Assembly: GCA_905221605.1 (NCBI GenBank)
Contig: CAJNDS010001635.1
Location: 310,001-374,000 of the forward strand
Source: Symbiodinium natans
Lineage: Eukaryota > Sar > Dinophyceae > Suessiales > Symbiodiniaceae
DNA: 64,000 nt
Direction: 5' to 3'
Part shown: positions 41,623-50,517 of the stretch, piece by piece
Numbering within the stretch: the first letter of the stretch is position 1
Layout of the letters: the number at the start of each line of letters is the position of its first letter
The notes under the pieces: generated by a model
Databases searched by the model: none
What the model saw: the letters and a program-made list of their open reading frames with translations, nothing else
Told to the model about the DNA's origin: nothing
Made by a program: the position numbers and the translations under genes

Positions 41623-41669
41623 TGTTCCCTGCAGTGCGTCTCTCTGAGTCAGCCAGGCGGGTGGCAAAA
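41623..41669. repeat. Short A-tailed repeat, copy 2
   Basis: TTCCCTGCAGTGCG then TCAGCCAGGCGGGTGGC and an A run. Matches 42950-42996 over both blocks, including AGTAACG a little upstream. Confidence 0.65.
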
Positions 41670-42361
41670 AAAAATCCTTTCATCTGCCCGCCCAGGACGA
41701 CAGAGCCTTTGTGGGATCCCGTTGTGGTGCCAGTGACAATCCCCGAGTATTCGATGGCCTGGTACCTGGAGCTTGCGCCCATGAGGGGTTGGGAGGCCAG
41801 TGATGTCCTAGGACCCAGAGCACCTAAACCCTAAACCCTAAACCAAACCTATGCCCTTATTCCCTTTTTAGGGGTCTCCTCGGAACTCCCCGGCTCCTGA
41901 AACAGCCCGGCAGGCGAAAAAGGGGTTTAGGTGCCCTTTCGAGCCGCTTTTATACCAAAAAGGGCACCTGTTTATTCCTAGGTTACTCTTGAGTTTAGTG
42001 TGTCTTTTTTGCTTCAGGATGGAGGTGGGGTCAAGGGTATCGGGCAGGGCTTAGGGATTGGTTAGGTGTGGCAGGGCCGGGTCCATTGCCCTTCAAGAGG
42101 CACAAAATTGACGTTCTAGGTTTCAGGATCCAGGTCACAAGTTTAGGAACAGGGCAGAAGCAGAATGCCGCTGTTATCCCTTTAACTACAGTTTTCCGTA
42201 TTCCCTTATGGTCCCTTTATAATTGTACTAAAACAACCCCCCCCCCCCCCCCCCTTGACCAGGCTTTTACCGCATCGATGGATCGGCGATTGGCTGTGAC
42301 GCCCCTCCTCGCCGTTCTTGCCTTGCTTTTTTTTTTTTGTTCGTTGTTTCTTTCGTAGAAC

Positions 42362-42464
42362 GTTGGGATGTTCCCCCTTATACTAGCAGTCCTTAATCGG
42401 GATTATACTACCCCTTACTAGAATCCCTATAAAGTACTGTCAGTATAAGGGTGAACATCCCAAG
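42362..42464. mobile_element. MITE family 1, copy 8
   Basis: Left GTTGGGATGTTCCCCCTTAT then ACTAGCAGTCCTTAAT; right AAGTACTGTCAGTATAAGGG then TGAACATCCCAAG. Flanks TAGAAC (42356-42361) and TAAAAC (42465-42470), 5 of 6. Confidence 0.9.
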
Positions 42465-42730
42465 TAAAACATGTTATTCCTTGATTTTCCCTTTTTTGGG
42501 TGGAGCCGAAAAAGAACACCTCTACCCGGGCGTGGTTGAGCTTAGGGGGCTTTCGCGCATTTTAAGGTTGCTTCTCTTTAGGCCAGGATATATTGGGGGG
42601 GGGGTTGTACTCAGCAGCGCTGCTATCGCTTGAACCCAGACTGTGATACACGCAAGCTCGGACATCAAGGCTTTCGGTTACCGTGGCCTTGAACTTGTTC
42701 CTTTCCATCGCAGCACCTTGGTTCCACAGG

Positions 42731-42851
42731 GTATGGGGGTTGCCGACATTGGGGGCGGGGGGGTGGGGGGGGGTACCTTATTGGGTCCTTCTTCTAAGGG
42801 CATCTTACTATATGGGGGTCAAAATTCGGGGTCCCCTATTACCCCCGCATG
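42731..42851. mobile_element. MITE family 2, copy with expanded G tract
   Basis: GGTACCTTATTGGGTCCTTC, core AAGGGCATCTTACTATATGG, end GGTCCCCTATTACCCCC. The left end is blurred by G runs (42750-42773). Confidence 0.55.
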
Positions 42852-42949
42852 GCGCTGGCGCGAAATTTCTGGATTGCGCTTTCTCGGGCAGCTTTGAAGA
42901 TGGCATAGAATCCTATACACTGAACCCTAAACCCTAAAACAAGTAACGT

Positions 42950-42996
42950 GTGTCTTCCCTGCAGTGCGATTCCATCAGCTAGGCGGGTGGCAAAAA
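42950..42996. repeat. Short A-tailed repeat, copy 3
   Basis: TTCCCTGCAGTGCGATTCC then TCAGCTAGGCGGGTGGC and an A run. Confidence 0.65.
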
Positions 42997-43082
42997 ACTC
43001 CCTGAACCCGAAACCACTAACCTCAACAAAGCCAGGCCGACAGCTCAACTAAATCCCTGTCTGTGGCTTTAGACACAGGGGC

Positions 43083-43132
43083 CCTAAACCCTAAACCCTA
43101 AACCCTAAACCCTAAACCCTAAACCCTAAACC
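43083..43132. repeat. CCCTAAA array, about 7 units
   Basis: Regular array ending 20 bases before the acceptor of the next exon-like island. Confidence 0.9.
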
Positions 43133-43155
43133 CCAGGTCTTGCTTGTGTGAATAG

Positions 43156-43225
43156 CCCGACTCCTGAGGTGCTGGCCAGAATCCGAAAGCAAGCCATGGA
43201 GACAGAACAGGCACACCGGCAATAA
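43156..43225 (+). CDS. Possible terminal exon, family not recognised
   Basis: After GTGTGAATAG the frame reads PTPEVLARIRKQAMETEQAH then RQ and stops at TAA (43223-43225). Short, charged and helical. The intron before it is telomere-type. Confidence 0.4.
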
Positions 43226-44006
43226 CACTTGAAACTTAGTTTTTGTCCTTAAACCCTAAACGCTAAACCCAATGTCCTGGCTTTGCAAAGGGTTTTTGGG
43301 ATTTAGGGTTGAAAAGGAAGTGTATTACGCAGCTTGGTCCAACTCCTACATTTTTCAGACTTCCTTTGTGATTCTTTTGACCAGATACTCTTGACAGGTG
43401 TCGTTCCTGAGATGTTTTCTCAGCAAGCTATTGCTCTCGTGTCTCTGTCCTGAGTACTGAGAGGGGGGGGGATAACTTTGCAGCGCCCGGCAGGCCTGGA
43501 TGCAAAAGGGTTTATGAAGTTTAGGATTTTGGGGGGTCTTGGGGTCGTTTTCATTCATCCCATGAGTCCAATTTAATTGGAGGTTGCTTGCTGCACGCCA
43601 CAGGCCCCTTTAGCACACAAAGGCCACCAACTGAAACTCTTATAATTGCCAGGCAAAGAAAGGCACCATAAACTCCAAGTCAGCCTGACCACTCCCCATT
43701 GCCCATGGTCGATTTTGGGAATGTGGGGCGTGGCTTGCAGGCGTAGTGAGGCATATAAACCCTAAACCCTAAACCCAAAACCCTAAACCCTAATATAGCG
43801 GTTCAGGCTTCGGAGAGGCTCCTGGAACTTAGTCGTATCTCTGCCCGCTGGAAGCTGTTTCGGGGAGCAGCCTTGGAATTTCGGTGCCGCGCGGCACTAG
43901 TAGGAACGCCCTTAGCGCTGCTCGCACACCGAAGGGGGAGGCAAATCCCAAACCTAAGCCCCAAGCCCCAAACCCCAAACCCTAAGCCCTTTTAAGATCT
44001 CTTCAG

Positions 44007-44093
44007 GCGCTGGAGCACCAGCGCATGGTGCACACCTGCGCCGTCGAGGCTTCGATTGCCTCCCGCCTGCAGAGCACACACACAGGCTTTTGA
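44007..44093 (+). CDS. Exon-like island, family not recognised
   Basis: After AAGATCTCTTCAG the frame reads ALEHQRMVHTCAVEASIASR then LQSTHTGF, TGA at 44091-44093. GC-rich and coding-like, between CCCTAAA text upstream and TTTAGGG text downstream. Confidence 0.4.
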   Translation, partial: ALEHQRMVHTCAVEASIASRLQSTHTGF

Positions 44094-45010
44094 GTTTGGG
44101 GTTTAGGGCTTGGGAACAGGCCCAGAGGGTCGATCCATTTGTAGTACTATTCTGTACCCAGAAGCCATACTAAATCGGGTTTTTGGTTACCTACTTCCAT
44201 AGTGGTGTGTACTAAAAATTATAGACTTTGTGGGAGGCATACGCCACGGATTCGAGGTCAGGCTGTCGATGTCGATGAAGGGTTCAGGGTTTCGCTTCGG
44301 TGCCCAAGGGTCCAATCAACCACCTGTCCCGTACTCCCCCGCCGTAACCCAGGGTACGGTGCGGTTACGGATGGCGCAGTGCGGTTCGGTTCGGTTATTG
44401 ACCGGTCTGCCAAGCGACTATAGGAGTCTCATGCATGCCGCCGGGCCTGCCATTCAGCACTGGCGCATGCGCCCGACACGAGAACCCTTTAGAACCATAG
44501 TATGAGCCTTGCTCTTGGGGACAGGACTTTTGCATTTCCAACAGACCACGTGCTTGATCTGCAGGACTCGATGGCAAATGTTCACTTCCCCTTCTGCCTG
44601 CTCTGCGTGACCGATTTCGAAGAGCTCCTTGACTGGCCGTTGAAGTGGCTGTGGGCCACGAAGAAAGCGGAACCTATGTAGTTTCAGATTGAGGAATGCA
44701 AGACAAAAGGGGCTCCGGACCCTTTCTCTATCCTCATAAACATGTCTCAAAATAGGAGGTGCCCCTTAATATACCAGATGCCTTGTCATAGGAATCCCCA
44801 ACTGTACGCCTAAAACATTCTTTTGAGGATGACACGGCCGGTGAAGATCCTGGTAGCCTTACAGAGCCCCTTCTGGCCACCCTGTGCCAAGAGTCTACTT
44901 CAGGTATCTGTGGTACTAATCCCTTCCCCCTAATACTAAAACCCCTCCCCCCCCCCCCCTCCCTAATTCTGAAATTCGCCTGGGCCCGAAAAATATTTAA
45001 AATTAGGGGG

Positions 45011-46264
45011 TCTAAATCCTGGGCTGTCTGGTTCGTGGATGATGCGCTCTGCTTTTTCCGTTCGCTCTCCCAAGCTGCTGCGTTGCTGCCACAACTGCTC
45101 GATGCTCTCCGTTGCGCCGGCCTGAGCATTGACATTCACAAATGCGCGCTGCTCTCCTTGTCGACCGTGCGCGGCCTGCCAGTGGGGCTGCGTGGCCTGC
45201 CGCAGGTGGACCACGTTAAGTTTCTTGGTGCAGTGTTGTCCCTATCGGGAACGGATGAGCCGCTGGTGTCTTCTTTGCTGTCGCGCACTTCAGCTGCCTT
45301 CATGCAGAATCGGCCGCTGCTGGTGTCTGCTGCCTCCAGCATCCCTCAGAAGCTTGCGCTGCACCACGCTTTGGTCATGTCAACAGTGCGCTGGTTGATA
45401 GGCTGTGTGAGCCCTTCTGCTGACCTTCTCCGCCAAGTGAGGGTGCATGGGGTCACGATGATGATTTGGATCCTAGGCTTGACTTGCCATCAAGAGTGGT
45501 ATGATGTTCGAATGCTGACGGAGGTGAGACATATTGCTAAGTGCTGGTGCAGGGCCTGGTATGGATGTCTGCTCGACGCGTACGTCCTCTCACAAGGTTG
45601 GGCGTGGCTTGGTCATGCTCTCCGGCATCAGCATGCTCCTCTTCTGCGCATGGTTGTAGCTTGCGAAGATTCCTTCATGGCTTGTCAGCGAGAAGGGGGG
45701 CGACGAGCACGAACTGGCCCTGACAACTCCTCCTGGCGCCGGCATGCCCGATGGTTGGCGGCTCAAGGCTTAGACATGCAGGAGGTTGCGCAAGACCGAG
45801 TTGCCTGGCGAGGCCTGGCAGAGGGTTGGCTCACGCACTGGGCAGTGGAGAGATCCGCGGCGGGGACCAACGTTCTGCAGGTGGACGAGCAGTGCCAGTC
45901 GTGGAGTAGGAGATGTCTTCTAGGGGTTGCTGCACGGTCAAAGCCTGTGTTTGCCTGCATTGGTGGCCGCTGCTGTACCTTGGCATATCATCACAGGGTG
46001 CGCGGCTGGGTGGAGCACGAATCTGAGTGGCCTTGTCCTGGGGCTGGCACGCTCTTGGGTCGGCTGAAAGATCTCGTAGCAACGGAGCTCAAAGTTGTGC
46101 ATGTCCGCCTTTTCTTGCACTTTCATGTCGAGATTGAGTTGGAGTGGCCCACTGCCTTTCGACCGCTTTGGAGCGGGGAGATGCATGTAGTGGTCGAGTG
46201 GAGCCGGCTTCCTTCCAGCTGGCTGTATTTGATGCCGGAGGCCTTTGCGCGAGCGCGCGTGTGA
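45011..46264 (+). CDS. LINE-type reverse transcriptase, 5'-truncated (C-terminal half)
   Basis: Open from the left element edge to TGA 46262-46264. The frame begins SKSWAVWFVDDALCFF: F-V-D-D is the catalytic Y/F-x-D-D motif of reverse transcriptase. SIDIHKC and HVKFLGAVLS follow at the positions expected for the palm end and the F-L-G motif. Downstream are W-L-G-H-A-L-R (residues about 201-207 counted from the GTG at 45035) and WRRHARWLAA, QDRVAWRGLA, typical of the thumb and C-terminal region of LINE proteins. The fingers, the earlier palm motifs and the endonuclease are missing, so it cannot act alone. The frame is intact otherwise, suggesting a recent insertion. Confidence 0.85.
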   Translation, partial: SKSWAVWFVDDALCFFRSLSQAAALLPQLLDALRCAGLSIDIHKCALLSLSTVRGLPVGLRGLPQVDHVKFLGAVLSLSGTDEPLVSSLLSRTSAAFMQNRPLLVSAASSIPQKLALHHALVMSTVRWLIGCVSPSADLLRQVRVHGVTMMIWILGLTCHQEWYDVRMLTEVRHIAKCWCRAWYGCLLDAYVLSQGWAWLGHALRHQHAPLLRMVVACEDSFMACQREGGRRARTGPDNSSWRRHARWLAAQGLDMQEVAQDRVAWRGLAEGWLTHWAVERSAAGTNVLQVDEQCQSWSRRCLLGVAARSKPVFACIGGRCCTLAYHHRVRGWVEHESEWPCPGAGTLLGRLKDLVATELKVVHVRLFLHFHVEIELEWPTAFRPLWSGEMHVVVEWSRLPSSWLYLMPEAFARARV

Positions 46265-46274
46265 TGTGATTAGT

Positions 46275-46366
46275 CATTCCCCGAGGTTTCTTAGCTTGAG
46301 TGAGGCTTCACTGAGGCTAGCATTCCCCGAGGTTTCTTAGCTTGAGTGAGGCTTCACTGAGGCTAG
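46275..46366 (+). repeat. Two perfect 46-base tandem copies at the LINE 3' end
   Basis: Units 46275-46320 and 46321-46366 are identical (CATTCCCCGAGGTTTCTTAG to CACTGAGGCTAG). Short 3' tandem tails are common on LINEs whose transcripts are recognised by the 3' end; that role is inference here. Confidence 0.9.
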
Positions 46367-46871
46367 CCTGAAATGTTGGCATGGCCCTCAGAGTTGCTCA
46401 CCTTTTGCATCGGCAGGCCTGGGAGGGTTTTGCGGTTTCGGCCTCGGGGGTTCGGGTTCGTGGTCTTGTTTGGGTCGGGGTTGGTGTTTTGGGGCTTTGC
46501 GGTTTGCGGTTTGGGTTGTGGGGTTCTGGGCTTTTTGGGGTGCTGGGGTTTTGGTGTCCTGGGCTTGCGGTGCAGACTTGTGTTTCACGTTGGCGCCCGA
46601 TATTCGCTCTTTGGAGATGGTGCTGCAGAAATCCTAAAACCTGAATTCCGAAACCCCTAATGGCTCAACTCAAGGGCGAAGGCCCTGAACCCCTCCCCCC
46701 CTAAATCCCAAACAGGTTTAGTATTGGGCTGGGTGCCGGCAGGGCCCGGCAAAAATAATATTTAAATTTAGGGGGGGTTTTAGTATTAGGGGGAAGGGAT
46801 TAAAGCGGTTCTCCCAAAATAGTACCCAAACAAAGGTATCTGAAACGCTAAAGCGGTTTGCCACCTACAAG

Positions 46872-47009
46872 CTACTTGGAGGTTCAGGGTGCTTAGTAAC
46901 CCATTATAGTGCCACACAAGCCCCTTAAGTGCCGTAATTGATATGGTTATAATTGGCTTAGAAGTACAGTTATAATTGGGTTAACAAGTACCATGAACCT
47001 CCAAGTACC
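46872..47009. mobile_element. Short inverted-repeat element, single copy here
   Basis: CTACTTGGAGGTTCAGGGTG then CTTAGTAACCCATTATA; the reverse complement of the right end reads GTACTTGGAGGTTCATGGTA then CTTGTTAACCCAATTATA. About 30 of 36 agree. Confidence 0.7.
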
Positions 47010-47057
47010 CTTGTAAGCCCAGAACCCGACATCCCTGTAGGTTGTTCTCTCCTTCAG

Positions 47058-47110
47058 TGCTGCGCGAAAGGTATGGTTCCCTGATCTCCTTCGAGGATGC
47101 CCGCGATCAG
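47058..47110 (+). CDS. Exon with good acceptor, family not recognised
   Basis: A strong acceptor GTTGTTCTCTCCTTCAG ends at 47057. The frame reads VLRERYGSLISFEDARDQ, ending at CAG 47108-47110. Joined past the telomere-type intron to 47230, the frame continues AVVRARVVPSRTC without a stop until about 47310. Function unknown. Confidence 0.5.
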
Positions 47111-47229
47111 GCAGGGTTTAGGGTTTAGGGTTTAGGGTTTAGGGTTTAGGGTTTAGGGTTTAGGGTTTAGGGTTTAGGGTTTAGGGTTTAGGGTTTAGGG
47201 TTTAGGGTTTAGGGTTTAGGGTTCGGCAG
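47111..47229 (+). repeat. Telomere-type array readable as a complete GC-AG intron
   Basis: Starts GCAGGGTTTAGGG, holds about 15 regular TTTAGGG units and ends TTCGGCAG. GGCAGG occurs at both edges. Nothing but the repeat is inside, so if spliced, the intron is pure telomere-type DNA of 119 bases. Confidence 0.8.
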
Positions 47230-50200
47230 GCAGTGGTGAGGGCGCGGGTTGTACCATCAAGAACCTGCAGACAAGGCATCCCCGAAGCCAGCCCTCTGTC
47301 TGAAGCCTGACCCGAAGCCCTCTGAATCAACTGAAGACTGTTGACCACTACACCCTTTACTTCCCAAGGTCCCAAAGCCCTACTCGGGAAGCCAAGCCCT
47401 AAACCCTAAGCCCTAAGCCCTAAACCCTAAACCCTAAACCCCAAACCCTAAATCCTCCCCTAACTCCCAACCCACCAAAGCGAATTCTCAAAGCCGCGAC
47501 ACAGGGCCTCCATTCGCACGTGGATGACACGCAGGAGCTGGGAAGTGAAGAAGGCGGTGGGCGGGTTTAGGGTTTAGGGTTTAGGGTTACGTAGGGTGGG
47601 TTTAGGGTTTGAGGAGGCGTCGGGAGGGCTCTCCTGGCAGTTCCAGTGAGGTCTGCAAAGTCTTTCATGGTTTCCTCAGCTCCTGGTTCAAATGGTCTCA
47701 CGGTCTAGGGCTTCGAGGCGCGTTTTTTCTGGGCTTAATTAGGGTGTCTTATAAGACAGGGACTTGGGATCTTGCGGAGCGCTTGAGTCATGGAGGGTGT
47801 GAATTGTTTCTCCAGCCAAAGCACCATCAAACCCTACTTCGTACGGAAAAGGAATCCTGACACAAAGAGCGTAGAAAGCTCGATCGTTTTTGCCAGGCGT
47901 GATCTTGGTCTGCCATGAGCGTTATCCGACCTCTGATGGCGACCCGCAAGGCTATTCTGTGTTTGCTGAAGTGTGAACCCAATCGAGGGATGCCACGTAA
48001 GTAGTACCCTTGTTCTTTTTTGATTGCTTTTCAGACTGCCCTTCAGACCCATGAAGAAATTCGGGAACCCTGAACTCTTAACCCTGGGCCTCTAAACATG
48101 TGAAGGTTCAGGAATGCCAGATTGAGGGGCCTAGAGTTTAGGGCGTTGGCTTAAGGAAATTTGTGGAGTTTCCCTACATCAGCGTCCCTTTTCTGGGTTC
48201 CTATTTCTTTAAGGAGCCTTATTTTAGGGTGCCCCCCAAGAAAGGGGCACAGAATCTAGTCTAGAGCATCCCCGCGGTAAGAATTCCTGAACCTCAAACT
48301 TCCCCTCATCGACGAAAAGCCTTGCACACTAATTGTTTACTGTTTTTTTGCAGGCACCCTGTACGCGGCAATCTGTGATGGGCTGCGTCAGATGCGGGGC
48401 CAAGGCAGGGTTGATTTTTCGCAGGTTTCGGTAGTTTAAATGGGCTCTTAGGGTCCGGAGTTCTTGATGTTTGGAAGGTCCGGGAAATCGAGATTTTGAG
48501 CTTTAGTGTGTAGAGAACTTCTGGGCCTACAGGCGCCTCCATACCCATACTGTACAGAAGAGGGTCTGCATGCTTTTTTTGTGGAGTCTTGATGCAAAAC
48601 GATCGAGTATCTGGAGTGGTTAAATTGCGGCTAGGCCTGGGACTTAGAATGCAAGTTGGTGGCAGGTGTGAGAAGGGGTCTTTTCAACACTGGCCTCAAG
48701 CTCTCAACGCCCTGCACGGATCAACAGGGGAGTTTTGTGTTGAGGAAAACTCGGAGGAGTTCCATGGCGAAGCTGGTGTATGAAAGCTTCAGCTCTGCTT
48801 TCGGTACGAAACTTGCCGCTGCCCGATGTTCTGCCACGAACGAGATGCACAAACCCTAAACCCTAAACCCTTGCAGGGATCACGTGCAACTGGCTGTGGG
48901 TGGAATTCTCTTGCATCCCACAGCTTCTGGGACAGATGCTTCGGGTTGGTTCAGGGTTTAGGGTTCAGGGTTCAGGGTTCAGGGTTTAGGGTTTAGGGTT
49001 TGGGATGTTCCCTGGTAACCTACTTACTCTGTGACCACGCTACAACCCTTCCACTCCGAACCCTCTCGGTGCGTCACTCGTCGTACTCTGCTTTCGATTT
49101 TTGGGGCTTCGAGAGGGCCCTGAAACTGGGGGCTGATTGCTATTTTGCATGGCTCAGAAGCCCATAGGCCCATACTGACGCCCTCACCTGGGCGAGATTG
49201 GTTCTTGAGGGATCGATAAAGTTGAGATGATCACACCTTGCAACGTAGAACCAGAAGCCTGTAGGTGTGTCCATAGATGTATGATTGTACACATATACAG
49301 GCACCCCAATGGGACGCTCGAGTCAGTAACAGCCATTTCTGCACGCAATGCACGCAACGGACGCTGGGCTTGAAGCCATGAAGCTCAAAAGTTGCTGCAG
49401 CGGTTTGGGGTTGGGGGTTTAGTATTGACAAAAGCATTTTCTGTTGTAGGGGGTTTGTGTCTTGTTGCACCTTCTGGGACGAATCTGAGGCGAAACTCTG
49501 TCCAGCGGCAATGTGCCATCAACTCGCTGGCGGCTTACGCGCGCTGCTGCTCATCGCTGCTGTGCATACCACGAAGTCGGCACAGCGTCCGTTCAGGCAG
49601 CTCAAACAGATTTGAGGGCTTGGCGGCGAAGGGCTTCATGGTCCTTTCTGCAGCCTAAAAAAATTATCTTGATAGCTTGGCCGCCAAATCAGAAGATATC
49701 ACCCAAAGCCCCCATAGCAATCAATCCCAAAAAGATGGTGTCTTGTCTACCGTGTGCGAGAGTGAGGGTCGAAATCAAGGGGCGGAGGGAGACGATGGGG
49801 GTCAAAGACTCAAACCATATTACTTTCGGGCCTGAGGCCTTGTAGATTGTAGACGCTTCTAGTGATTCAGGGTTTATGCACGGACAAGCCCCAGCTACCT
49901 ATGGCTCGAAAGACTCAGCTCGATTGTCATGCGCCCCACACAGTACCTTCCTATACTATACTCCTTGTACGATAGTGTCAAGCAATCCTAGCTGAGCTTG
50001 AACAGCCAAAGATCGCGAATGCATGTCGCCCTCTCCTCATGGCCCCAAGAACGCCACAGGTTTAGGAGTTAAACTGAGCTATACAGTATCGTGACACAAA
50101 GGGTCCTAAACAGCCTTGAACATCGACCGAAACCCCTTAAACTTTCGGGCCTGTGACGGTTTTGGGTTTCGGGGGGATTAGGGCTCCAAAACCCTAAGCC

Positions 50201-50332
50201 CTAACCCTAAACCCTAAACCCCCCACGTTGCTATCGAGGCGACGTCCATGGGGCAGTTCAATGGCATTCGGCCTGGGCTCGTCTTGAACGCCTCTGCCGG
50301 GCGCTGAGGTAGTGATACGAAAACAGGGATAT
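47230..50332. other. No confident gene; many telomere-type arrays
   Basis: Arrays at 47397-47455, 47561-47612 and 48953-49005. The + frame 49392-49658 contains CAINSLAAYARCCSSLL, faintly PPR-like. Other frames (47609-47860, 48589-48859) lack motifs. A half copy of MITE family 1 (TTTGGGATGTTCCC) stands at about 49001. Confidence 0.4.
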
Positions 50333-50517
50333 TGGGGGGGGGGGGTACCTTATTAGGGTTTGTAGGGCTTAGGGTCTAGGGTTTAGGGTTATCAGGGGGG
50401 GGTACCTTATTGGGGTTTGTAGGGCTTAGGGTACCTTCTTCGGGGTCCTTATGATAAGGGAATCCTACCATGTGGGGGTCTAAATTAGGGGTCCCTCATT
50501 TTCGTGAGCTCCCATAT
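50333..50517. mobile_element. MITE family 2, copy with internal duplication
   Basis: GGGGGGGTACCTTATT followed by GGGTTTGTAGGGCTTAGGGT occurs twice about 60 bases apart. Core AAGGGAATCCTACCATGTGG and end GGGGTCCCTCATTTTCGTGA are of family 2. Confidence 0.6.

Larger units (their letters stand above)
44917..46802. mobile_element. Composite element: 29-base perfect inverted repeats around a LINE fragment
   Basis: Left arm 44917-44945 (TAATCCCTTCCCCCTAATAC then TAAAACCCC) and right arm 46774-46802 are exact inverted complements. Just inside, CCCGAAAAATATTTAAAATT AGGGG-type text (44985-45010) recurs in direct orientation at 46745-46777. Simplest reading: a palindromic MITE was split by the insertion of a truncated LINE, which duplicated part of it. 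No clear outer target duplication was seen. Confidence 0.65.

Noticed and set aside
44330-44400. GCGGTT / CGGTTC short repeats
   Set aside because: Too short and irregular to call more than local low complexity.
45136-46277. Several minus-strand frames across the LINE
   Set aside because: Shadows of the reverse transcriptase frame, which has the FVDD and FLG motifs.
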